This document shows, in pieces, positions 7,549 through 18,245 of a DNA stretch of 21,039 bases (position 1 is the first letter of the stretch; every line of letters starts with the position of its first letter). A model generated the notes under the pieces. The model was not told the DNA's origin. It made no database searches and worked only from the letters and a program-made list of their open reading frames with translations. The translations under genes and the position numbers were made by a program. The stretch lies in the NCBI GenBank assembly GCA_002803225.1, contig NXFV01001019.1, forward strand, positions 1 to 21,039. Direction: 5' to 3'. The stretch comes from Gamarada debralockiae. Taxonomy: Eukaryota > Ascomycota > Leotiomycetes > Helotiales > Hyphodiscaceae.

Positions 7549-10500
7549 CTACCCTTTTCGTCTATCACGTGACCATATTGCAAGATCCCATATAGCTTCA
7601 GACACACCGGAAGCAAGCTGTTTTTTGCATGTTCTAATTTGATCAATGACGGACTGTCGCATCGCATGATGGCTGCAAGCTGTCTCATCTATTTCAACTG
7701 ATGGGCAAAGGGTAACATCCCTCTTGAGTTGCTCGATGATGATGGGTATTAGGAGGGACATGGGGAAGTTGTGTTTCACAGTGCCTGTGGGTTTGACGAT
7801 GTCTCCTGAGGCTCTGTGAACAAGACCCCGCATGGTGGCATGAATATGGGACTGGCATATGGCCTCCAATCTGCTTTGGATACGTAGAGGGTGCTGGACC
7901 CTTGACGAGCACTCAAATGAACTCGGCACTCCGGCTACGCAGGAAGGTCAGGCACTGCGGTGACAACTATATAAGAAGTACTTACATTCCAAACGGTCCC
8001 AGTTCCATGAGTACAACATTTGCTGACTGAAGAAACGGGTGCTTGTGCTGTGGAACTGACTGAAGCAGAAACTCTTGGTGTACATGTCTCGCAAGTCAGG
8101 TGGTGCCAGCTCCAGAGCGATTCGAGAGATTCTGCCCCAGTCCAGACCCTCATCTTCTAAGGTATAGCGGCTATCCAAGGGACCATCCACCAACTCCATT
8201 TCCCTGGCGTGCCTGATGATCGCAACCCAGAGGATCGCTAGCTTCCTCATCCTGTTTCGACTTTGGGTCATGTAGTCAAGACCATGGTCTTCCAAAATCG
8301 CGGCATACTCCTGGTGGACGAGATGTCTCACGAACCCTTTGGGCAGCTCGGAAATCTGGAGCCCACTCTCTGACAGGAACTTGTCTTTCATGGATTTTGA
8401 CACCCATGTGGCACGAGTGGTGCGAAAGTATTCCAGCAATGAGGTCCTCAGAGCTGCGAAAGCAGGGCCCAACTCGCCCGAGGCATTGATCAGAGCCCAC
8501 AGCGGAGTTGGCCTTTGCAGTAGGGGGAGCATTTTGTTTGCTCCTTTCCACGGGTATTCCGGAAGCTGAGGAGGCCGAAGCTGTTCGAGGATCACGTGGC
8601 TCTGGATCCAGTACCTTCGAAGGTGGTGTGACGATCCTACCCGCGGTGGTTGTCCCTTGGCGTAACATCCGAGATATATCATGAAGTAATTCTCCGTTAG
8701 ATAGGCCAATGCCGCGATCTTCCGGTTTGTTGACTCATCGAGCGTTACTGGCCACCGCGCTATCGAGAAGAAGAACTGCTCGGTCCCAGGGCGTGTCATC
8801 AAGTCGTGAATGTACAGCACCAGGGGCTCGAGGGTTTGGGTCCGTCGGCGGACGATTTCGTCATGACCTCTGTTGAGAACCATTCTATGTCCGTAAAACA
8901 TTCTCTTGGCCTCACCGACCTCCGGCTGCCATTTCCTGGAGCGAGTCGATGTTGCACTGCCGGTATATATGTAGGTGTCATCAGGGCAATGAGCGATGCC
9001 CCCGTAGGCCGAGAGGAATGAACCTATGGTCTCGGGATTCTCAATATCAATCTTGGGAATCGACCCAAATATGTCTCTCGTCCAAGTGTCCTTCTCCAGC
9101 AAGTATTGCAGGTATAGTGGGTGGGCGGAAGGGTGTGTAAGCAGCCGAACTAGCCGTTCTCTGGACCCCGGGGACGCGTTTGCAACAATGACAAGAAACC
9201 ACCCTCGCATGTCAGAAGGACATGCCCTCCTTGACCCAATTGCGAGCATGAATTGGGCTTGGCGTGTAATGAGGTCCAAGTAGCGAGCGCGATGGGCCTT
9301 TACCGATTGACGAATGTCCGGCTGTTCTTCTAGAATACTGACTATGGAGACTAGTTAGCTTTCGCAGCCAATGTACAGGGACATGTTTTCATGCAAAGAG
9401 ATTCAAGGATCAGACTTACAGGACTGGTCATCACACGGAAACGATGATAAGATACGCGTCTCATCTTCTGAGGTAAAGGCGCACCTTTGACGCTCTGCTG
9501 GGCTTAGATTAGCCGCGATACGCGTCTCCAACTGATCAGCGTTGTCCATGTCAATCGTTGCCATCTTTTTGATGACCTCGCCGAGATCGAATATTGCACA
9601 ACCATTACTGGTCTCATCTTGGTCTTCGCTCGTGCTATTGGCCTGCAACGCCTCCAACGTTTCACTCAATCGATCAACATCGTCGCAGCTGCCGTATTCC
9701 TCTAAGCTGTCGCGGTCATCCGAGCTGTCGAGGTCTCCAGAGTTGTCAGGGTCACGGTCATCCAAACTGTTGGGATTATCCAAGCTCTCATGATCGTCCC
9801 AATTGCCGGGCTGCTCTTCCAGGTCGTCAAAATCTTCTGACCGATCCACTTCGATGTCTTCACGGTGGTCGAACTCGGCGGAGTTGTTGCAGTTGTCCGC
9901 TGGAACGTCATGGACCTCAGATCGATTCAATCCGGGCGACACCGACGAAGTGAGGCAATTCAAACAATGGTGCCGTACAGTAGAAACCTTAGGACATTCT
10001 TCGGAGATTCCTCCTATCCCTAAAATCTCGCCCAATCCTCTGCATCCTGCGAAAGCGATGTCCAGGGCCACTCCAGCCACAGTGATGCCAATATCCTGAC
10101 TGTTGATGCAGGACCATCTACCCTGGCCCTTCTCCCCGCCCACATAAATCGGGACATGATGAAATCGCTCCCAGGAGAACTCAGAAGGCCAGCAAGAGAT
10201 GTTTTTGAAGAGACCCCGAAGGAAATTCTTCGTTTTCTTGGCAGCGTTCGTGGTGCCAACCAACATGGTGCTGCAGTAACCTAGGGTCAGCGAGCAAATT
10301 GCCAACGCTTCCACAGTCTCGAAGAGTGGCGGAAAGATGAAGACTGTCTTGAGGTGAGCCATTTTGGCAGGCTCTAGACAACCTATCAGATTCCGGCGTA
10401 CTACCTCATCGTGCCGGTTCTCGTACCAGCGTAGTAAGAGAGACGGCGGTATTAACGTCGCATATTCGTTCCTGATATGGAAGACTTCCAGCACTTTGTA

Positions 10501-12425
10501 CAATGCGGTATTGGTGACACGATGACCGGGGAGGACAGACACAACATCCTCGACTGTCAGAATGTCCTTGTTACGATATTGCGCCCTGACCCGGTTACTG
10601 CTGAAAAGCCGCATGACAAGGTTCCGGCATTTCCAGGTATCTAGCAACGGGTCCGTCAAGTTAGGAACGCCATTGCTAGGACTCTGCTCCGCCACCACCG
10701 AATTCTCTTCGGCTGTGCTTGTTGATTGGCTTTTGATGTTTGGTCGCTTGATTGCTAACTCCAGGTGCCCGGGTGCAGCATTGCTGTTCTGTACAGCCAT
10801 GCTCCAGTCCCGCGCAAACTGATCCATATCGCCGCCATGGGGACGAATGCGCATCATCTTGGCCAATTCTTTCACACTCAAGTGCTTGCTTTTCTTGATG
10901 AAGCCAAGAAATCTGGGGGGCAAAGAATTCAGAGCAATCCAAATGTCGTCTCGAGCCCGCATCTGGTGTTGGTCTGATTCGTATTCCGTGGACGAGGTGG
11001 TCGGTGGCAAATGTCCCAGCGCGTGACAGGCACGCATCAGGCTGGGAACCGGAGCGAAGTAGGAAGGTGGACTGAAACACTTTCTAGTTAACTTCAAAGG
11101 CTTGATTCGGGCCCATGCCTCATTCGAGCAATCCAAGTCAGCCTGAGTGATTCCATTGTGCGCAAGGTGCAATCTTCCCAAAGAAGTACCTTCTTTCAAG
11201 CCGGCCCACGTCTTGAAGAAGCGGCCACCCACGTTTTCCAGAAGCCAGTCCCTGTACTCAGAGCCTGAGCGAGCGTCAACCTGATCAAGTTGTTTGAACC
11301 CTGGACACTGTCGAATGATGCTGACTAGCATATCTTTTGTCAGGCGCGGAATGGGAATCGAATCCGGGTTCTTGCCCCCATCGAATGCTTCTTTCCACCT
11401 GCTTTTATACTGACGAATGTTCTTGACAAGCGCTGCGCAGACCATTTTCCCTTCAAGTCGCATTGACATCGTCCACCCAAAGCGTTGCTTTCCCAAGCTT
11501 TTGATGCTCAAGTTTTTCTCAGACGCCCTTGCTTGCTCTTCCACCTCGCCGAGCCATGCTCCCATGGCTCTTTCGAGACCGCGAAGGAAGATGACCTGTT
11601 TGCTCCGCCCTCTCCTTATTCTCTTTGCAAACCTCTCGCGGATTCTCTGCAGCCGCCGGAGGATTTGGATGTTAAATGCCATCTCCCACTCGATGCACTC
11701 TTGGCTGGTGATCATCGAGTATTGTTCTTCGTCGGATTGTTGAGCAGTACTCAATTCATCAGGAGGCCCGTGTGTTCCAAAACCGGCATCTGTAGTCATA
11801 AACGGGAAAGCATGCGTGGTTGGGTAGCGAATGTCCACTGGACAACCTAGCTCGTTCTGGGTGGCAGTAAGCCACCGTAACGCCATTATATCTTCTCTCT
11901 CTTCATCAAACTCGACGTCTGGGTAGGCCCCATGCCACATCTTCTCCGGCGGCGGCCTATAGAGTTCGCTGAAGAACAGTCTCACGCTCTAGGACACAAA
12001 GACCACTGTTCTATCCCTGTCACTGAAATGGAACCTTGATAACATAAAGTTTTAGTTCTATTGACATATATTCGCTATTACCGCTCTGGATTTCTTTGAA
12101 GAGATTCAGGGCGACTTTGCCCCTCACCTCTGGGACGTCCTCCTGGGCGTCCAGACTGTCAAGGTAGAGGAAAAACGGTTTCCCTCGGTCGACAATTGCT
12201 ACGTTCCAGTGGGCGACGGGAAAATGAAAAGTGGATCGCCAGCACCGGAAATCACCGGACAGAAGACTGTGAGAGTCGTCGGCTGTCGTCGTCAGAGGAA
12301 GAGCTTGGTGATCGTTGGCGACGCTGCATATCGACTTGATCTACCGAGCGAGACGAAGATGATAAAGATAACAATTAATTCAGAAGAGGAAGTAGAAGAT
12401 GTCGGGAGGAGCCTACAGCCTGCAT
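7549..12425 (-). CDS. Large multidomain protein: Ulp1-like peptidase motifs, acidic linker, GIY-YIG-like nuclease domain
   Basis: Exons (minus strand): 12417-12425 (tentative), 12035-12340, 9420-11988, 7986-9341, 7549-7934. They join in phase to 4,626 nt, about 1,541 aa. The two 3' introns are strong: 9342-9419 has donor GTAAGT and branch GCTAAC, and 7935-7985 has donor GTAAGT and branch CCTGAC. Near the N-terminus, FPVAHWNVAIVD and LYLDSL give His47 and Asp64, 17 residues apart as in yeast Ulp1. QNELGC supplies Gln149 and Cys154. This is the C48-type catalytic set, though the usual N-terminal half of the fold is not evident. Residues 807-896 are Asp/Glu/Ser-rich. Residues 1076-1180 look GIY-YIG-like: GGIAH, YIYTGSA (1085-1091), an R/H helix (RMFYGH), and Glu1178 in LTENY. 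A role in protein deconjugation plus DNA cleavage is inference. The start is uncertain: an ATG at 12329 lies in the wrong frame, and the 46-nt intron 11989-12034 is weak. Confidence 0.75.
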
Positions 12426-14202
12426 TGGAGTGGAGGGGAGGGGAGAAATGGAGCGGGAGGAGGTTGGTTGGGTATAAGAGGTTTAAAGGAAAGCTTCTAA
12501 CGATGATCAGAGAAGTTCGCTTCTTTTTTCAGTGTTTCTATAAGTAGTCGGTCGGCTAGGGTCTTGCCGCCTTGAGATTTTGGCGGGTCAGCTGCGGAAA
12601 ACAGCGACTAAACCAGCCGAAACAGTAGCCAGTTTGCTGTGGGCTCGTTAAAACTAGTAAAATACCAGACGGCAAGCCCGCAACCGCGCCCCCTATATCA
12701 GGCCAAGCGCCGCTTTTCCTTCCCACTCCTCGCGCTAGAACTAGCCTCAAGCTGACCAGCCCGGCAATATGATAGCTAGTTGCATCGAAGCTACGGATCA
12801 GTCATCGAGCTTAAACCGCTCATGGCCGCCATATTCTCTCTTTATGTGCGCCTCGGGGATCTCTAAAGTTGATTGGAGCCGGCCCGGCAAGCGTCTTATC
12901 TAATTATAGGTTGCGACCTTTACCCTTTAGTAGAGGCTTACATGCGGGAATTCTTTTACTGGCTTACTTGAATAATCAGTCTTCGAAGAGTTGGGTGGCA
13001 GCTTAACTAAATACACGTGCTTGGTTTTGGTTGGCCGTATGAAGTGAATGAGGCTTTGGAAGCAGGGCATCTGCGGGAACTGCCAAAGCCCCCAACTTCT
13101 TCTCAACCTATCCACAGCCTTATCGCTCCCCGACAGCTTTGGTTAGACTCACTTGATATTCTGTGCACATCCAATAAAAATGGATCCCTCTCCTCCCTGT
13201 GTATGAAATTGATTCTTTCGCCATTCAAATATACAGTTGCATGCACACTCAGCTGTGCTGCATTAAGGGAAAAGCTATGTAGTTTGCAATTCCAGTCGAA
13301 AGGAAAGCTCTGAAATCTAATAATAAGGCCTTAAGAGAGGAAAGTGTTCTGGACTTTTTCGTCATCTGCTAAACAGTTATCACGTCACCCTCGGACCATT
13401 ACCCCTCTCAACTAAGCGACTACCGGCGGCCTCAGAATTATACGTGTCTTATAGCCCCGCAAGTAAACCGAAGAAGACAAGTACAAATACGCACTCTTAG
13501 GCCTTGAGGTGTGCGTCAAAATTAGGTGAAGCTTATCACCGAGACCAGCTGGCATTGGCTGAAATACCCCAAATCGGTCTCCTACCAGCAAACTATGATT
13601 CTGTGACAAGCTAGGAGGTCTGAAGCACAATTACCATATCATCCAAGGGGAAACTTCTGAAGGGAAACTTGCCCAACGGATCACGGTTTTATTGCATACC
13701 GCAGCTCCGCAAGGGAATATGGCACATTTGGCCAAGCGAAAGTCTTGCTGACTAAGTTATACTAGTCCAGTCTCATGTGCTAGTACACTTTATCTTCTGG
13801 GGTTTCATGGTTTTAAACCACTCGCATATCAGTTACCTGTTAATATGTACTGTCCTGAATTATAGTGTCACTCTAATTCTGTCAGCTAGACTTCTATTAT
13901 AAAGTTTAGCTGTTACCAACTTCTCTCTTTATAGGCATTTCTCCAGCCAGACTGAGAATGCTAGGTCTGGACTCTCTAGATTAGCCGGGATGTCAGTTGG
14001 GATGGATTTCGGGCGAAATATCATAGAATTCTTGACTAGCTTGATATCTAAGAAGCGTAAAAAATCAAGGAGAGGAATACGCCCTTTATTCTAGAGTAAG
14101 ACCCAAATACGGACTAGACCCAATTAGGAAGGAATCAGCATTCCAACCAACAGTAGTATAATATGAAGCCAAGACCTTATACTATTTCAAGCCTTATTAA
14201 AG
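12426..14202. other. Intergenic region, no supported gene
   Basis: The first 40 bases are pyrimidine-rich on the minus strand, a common mark of transcription starts in filamentous fungi, and should be the leader of the large gene ending at 7549. The rest carries only short open frames without recognisable domains (such as 13017-13313 and 13412-13630). A small direct repeat, GGGAAACTT twice, lies at about 13651-13671. Nothing resembling a tRNA was found. Confidence 0.45.
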
Positions 14203-16170
14203 CTAATAAGGGCAGGTAACTCCTTCGGGGGTATATGGAGGGATAGAGAAGGGGTTGCGGAAGAAGTTGCCAGGATCGTAAGTCTTCTTGACATTGACAA
14301 GATTGCAAACATTTTGGCCGTAGTAAGCAAGGTAAGGGTTCGACTTGATATCGGCGTCAATGTATCCCGAGTAACTCGCATTGCTATTCCTCACGATCAG
14401 TATATAATTTGACAAAAGCAACAAGACAGGAGGGCACTCACCCCATGCGTGGCACAAGGTAAGAGTCGAAGTCGTCAAACCATGCCGTGTTGTACGCCTG
14501 CTGAGTCGCATTTGGGGAGATGTTAACCTCAGCCCTCATTAATGCGTAAGCAGATTCTTCCCATGGGAAGGCACTGTAGTTTGCAGGGTAAGGAGAAGTG
14601 ATGTTGAAGGCAGTCAATTCGGCCCAGAAAAATTGGCTGACGGGAAGATTGCCAATGCGATCGATGACTCCGTGGAGAACTTCGTCGTCCCATTGATTGT
14701 CGCTGAGCATCATATAGTTCTTGTCTGTGATGTACACTCGAGGCCAGCCGTCTGCCTGGGAATATTCGGAAGTGGCTGGGACTTCGTCGAAGGCGAAGTT
14801 GGGGTTTATGGGGGTGAAAGCTTGGGGCACAACGTTGAAGGTTTTGGCGAAAATTTCGGCACCTGTTATATTTTTAGTACTAGTGAATCAACATCTCCGC
14901 TGAGAAATGGTGCGGTACCTAGTTCATCGTCGCTGCAGTCGATAATGGCGCTGTCGTTGGTCCAGAAGTTTCGGGAGTTGAGTGTGCTGCAGTTGTTTTG
15001 GATGTTGACGATAGAGCCTGGGATGTTCATAAGTCCGGAATCGGCGAGAATCTCAAGGAGCTCTTCGGAAGTCTGTAATAAGCGCTTAACACCGAGTCAT
15101 CTGATCTGTTCAAGTTTCTCTACCTTGCCCATGAACCAGCCCAAAAGAACAGTGTGGTCACTGTACATGTTGATTTGAGAGCCGAATTCGACGATTTGGC
15201 GAGGAGCCCAGTCCAGATACTTCCTGGTGACCTCGTATCGGGTTGTGCTGTCTAAAAATTGTATATTGACAGTAGCAGATCGGGGAAAATTCTGTGTGTT
15301 TAAAGTGATGCTAGTGATGACTCCATAAACACCACCACCTCGAGCTCCCCACCAGAGATCAGGGTTCTCAGTTTGTGACGCGGTGACGATCTCTCCAGAG
15401 GCCAGAACCATTTCCATGGAGACTACATCATCGACTGCGATACCATATTGGCGTTGTTGGATATTGTAGCCTAGGTAAGAGACCAAATTAGCCCATGGGT
15501 TAAGTGGTTGTACATAAACACGTACTGTGCTGGATATTACCTACCACCAACACCAATGTAACCACCAAGGCCGACAGTAGCACAAATACCCCCGTGGTAG
15601 GTAAGTCCATGCTCGCTTAGCTGAGTGTAGAGAGATCCCAAGCGGATACCAGCTCCGACAGTCACCGTCCTCTTGTCCTCAGACAGGCTGAAGCTGTTTA
15701 TGTGAGTCATATCGATGACAAGACTGTTATTCAAAGCAGACCAAGAAGCAAAGCTTTTTGATTATTAGCAGAGTATGGAAACTATAACATAAAACTGTTG
15801 ACACTTACTGGTGCGCGCCAGTACGAGGCTGAACTTGATAACCGGTAGAGTGACCGCACGCGACAAGGTTAACAACCTCTTGAACTTCGATTGCGTACGC
15901 AATTAGGGCTGGGTATTCATCCTGACTGTTACAAATGGTTGAGCAAGAAAGAAGTGAATTGCAGATCGTCGTGAGTACTTACATAATCATCCCAACTCTT
16001 GCATCTTGGTAATAATCGTCTGATTGAGTCACCATTCGACGAGTGGCGTTGCCTCCAACAAGAGCATTCTCAACACATTGGTAGAGGTTCATGAAGTTAG
16101 AGGTGGGAGTAGAGTAAACAGTTGGGATAAGAGCTAGCAAGGAGAAACAGAAGCTATAAGAGAGAGCCAT
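14203..16170 (-). CDS. Secreted FAD-linked oxidase, berberine-bridge-enzyme-like
   Basis: Flavin oxidases of this family oxidise sugars, alkaloids or other small molecules and pass electrons to oxygen; the substrate here is unknown. Seven exons join in phase to 538 aa: 15983-16170, 15809-15925, 15545-15753, 15124-15470, 14919-15072, 14442-14862, 14203-14383. All introns are 51-74 nt with GT...AG ends. Residues 1-20 form a signal peptide (hydrophobic core, cut near VYS-TP). The FAD-binding (PCMH) domain covers about 45-240. His101 in RTGAHHF sits where the covalent His lies, and Cys159 in GGICATVG where the second attachment lies, 58 residues apart, which suggests bicovalent FAD as in glucooligosaccharide oxidase. 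The usual GGH has become GAH. WWGARGGG and a C-terminal BBE block (YYGQNVCNLVNVKK, YDPGNFF) are present. Several N-x-S/T sites fit secretion. I see no other biosynthetic gene beside it. Confidence 0.92.
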
Positions 16171-16232
16171 TTTTATAAAGATCTGAGTCTCTAAGAGGCT
16201 TTGGCAAGCTGATCACTTTTTCCATAGGAGTA

Positions 16233-16243
16233 CTATACTTATA
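16233..16243 (-). promoter_or_regulatory. TATA box of the FAD-linked oxidase gene
   Basis: The minus strand reads TATAAGTATAG about 65 bp upstream of the oxidase start codon, a suitable distance for a TATA box with a short leader. The start codon context (AAAAATGG) is good. Confidence 0.5.
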
Positions 16244-18140
16244 TGTATTTCTCCCCATCAAGTTCTTCTCTTTTCCGACGGCACAGCTTTTCTATTCAAG
16301 ACAGATGATCACGCAATAATTAGAAACAGGCACCCTCCACCTTGCCCCGAGACCCGACGAAATATCACGGTAATGAGAGGCGCATACGCCATTATAAGCG
16401 CATCTATAGAGAAAGAGAAGTCCGACCCCTGTTTATCCTGCCAAATTCAGCTTAAACTCTGGCGTCTATACCTCTTTAATTCAGACTCTAATGTTGGATA
16501 ATATAACTCGGGATACCGATTATCGCCGGTAAGCCAGAAAATATCCATGTATCGGGGAAGCTACATTGACAGGCCCCGCCCGCGGAAGACATCTGTACGA
16601 GCGGGCCAATGAAAGAAAGGAACAATCACATACGCTGACGTTGAATTACAAATGACAAATTTGTGAAAGAGCGTGAGGCTAACTCGTTTGAAAGAGTAGC
16701 AAAAGTTCAGGGGTGAATTGTCGGCGAATATTACCGAGGACAGAACAAAGTAGCAAACAAATGTCCATAATCGTCTTTCGATAGCCAGTTATTCTCAAAA
16801 CATTTTATTATATAAAAACCGTACCGACTTCTCCGTACTATTATGATATTATTATAGCTCGCTGTGATAGTTCTAGCGCATATCACTGACTCGTCATCTG
16901 AGCAGACGCTCTCCCCTAGCGCGCTCTAGAAGTATCTACTGCTCCTGTAACTTAGAACCTCTTTTCCTTTTCTCCTTAGCTTAGAATTCTCGCGGAATAC
17001 AGTACCTTCTACATAGCGTTTCCCTGTGAGACTACTTGTGAAGAGGTCTCACATTGTGAGGGCGAGGACTGTAACCGATCCTCACTCGCTCACCTACCTA
17101 TCAAAACATCAAGCAATGCATCGTCCCCTTGCATACTCTATTTTCTTCCTCATTTCGAATGTTCGCAATCGCCGTCATCCGAACTTCAATCTAATGACAA
17201 GCACGTGAATTGAACACCCCACTCAGAATTAGCACTTTCGCCAGTGTACCAGTCGGCGCTAAGGCTCGCTCCTAAAACCCTCCAGCTTTTAGTCGGCAAA
17301 AGCAAGTTGTCGCGTTTCGCGACACTAGATTATTGAAGAACATTAATTCTGTATATAACTACTACTTCTCACGAATCTACCTCAAGCAGACATATCAAGA
17401 CGGTATTTCCAACTAAAAGAATAGCTAAGGAGAGAAGAAGGACTAGAATACGCAAAACCAAGTTAAAACCCCGAGCGCATTGACCCATCTGATGATACAC
17501 GTGACTAACCACTGCCGGAGTCGTCACATCTAAAGTCGAGCTGAGAGAGGAACCTTTCTATACTATAACTATATAAAAGAATGTATAATAGCTGTACTCT
17601 GTGAGCAGACAGTCACTAAAAAGAAGTTGAATAGCTAGCTTCTTCTGAGACTAACTCTACAGAAGTCTAGCTGAACTTCTAGCAGAGATATTTACTATCT
17701 TCCCAGATATTATAATTAAGCTTTAGATTATATGGCAGCCGTATACAGATAAGACATAAAGGAATAGCATAAATTTATGGTTTGATTAAGAATCTAAAGC
17801 TAAGGAGAGAAGAAAAGAAGAAGGAAGGAGCTCTATCATAGGAACTATATATACTCTTGCTTAGGGCACACATGGCTGGAAGTCAAATGATGTGCGCCTG
17901 TGCCTGTGTGAGCATGGCCGTGGCACATTGTACGATTAAATGGGAGAGGGGACAAATGGAGCCTGAGACTATTAAGATAATAGAATGTCATAAACCTTAG
18001 AAAAGTGGTGGGGTTTTAAACAAGCTTTTTGAGTATATATTGTAATAAAATTTAGAGTTACCATATGATAATGCCTTACTGAAGTTGTAAAATAGTTCTC
18101 AATAAAGAAGGAAGGTTTTATGATCTACTAAGACGGCCAG

Positions 18141-18227
18141 GCTAGGCTAATCGATTAATCGATCGCGATTAATTAGTAATCAGCTGATGGGCCAATTAAT
18201 TGATCAGCCGCTAATCGCACTAATTAG
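18141..18227. repeat. Palindrome-rich block
   Basis: This short block holds three perfect palindromes: TCGATTAATCGA (18151-18162), ATCGCGAT (18162-18169) and CAATTAATTG (18193-18202). It also has an inverted pair, GCTGAT/ATCAGC (18183-18188 and 18203-18208). Repeated CGATTAAT motifs of this sort can occur as subterminal repeats of fungal DNA transposons. No transposase is nearby, so the assignment is tentative. It lies just past the stop codon of the F-box gene. Confidence 0.45.
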
Positions 18228-18245
18228 AAGCCACACTGTCGCTAC

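Larger units (their letters stand above)
16171..18245. other. 2-kb gene-poor region with transposon-like debris
   Basis: No gene is supported. The sequence is A+T-rich. A pyrimidine tract followed by TTAGCTT(AG) recurs: plus strand at about 16961-16986, and minus strand at 17424-17439 and 17799-17814 (these two share 16 identical bases). The same motif occurs in the Copia-like LTR at 1299-1495, so these are probably LTR fragments. There is a 17-bp perfect hairpin (TGTCGCG, TTT loop, CGCGACA) at 17308-17324 and a palindrome-rich block at 18141-18227. Confidence 0.45.

Noticed and set aside
7948..9279. Separate 443-codon gene
   Set aside because: Its apparent start is TTG; a clean intron upstream (9342-9419) and another downstream (7935-7985) make it the middle of the large gene.
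11340..11370. Sequence resembling a tRNA B-box (GAATCGAATCC)
   Set aside because: It lies inside coding sequence of the large gene and no cloverleaf or A-box fits around it.
9403..11985. Separate 860-codon gene
   Set aside because: Its apparent start is GTG, and its last codons run through a GTAAGT donor into an intron. It is exon 3 of the large gene.
12209..12547. Plus-strand frame of 112 codons
   Set aside because: It lies opposite the exon carrying the HW...D peptidase motif, and the sequence is low-complexity with no domain.
13017..13313. Plus-strand frame of 98 codons
   Set aside because: No recognisable domain, no splice partners and no coding signature; treated as chance.
14633..15178. 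Plus-strand frame of 181 codons
   Set aside because: It is the shadow of oxidase exons 5 and 6 and runs across their intron.
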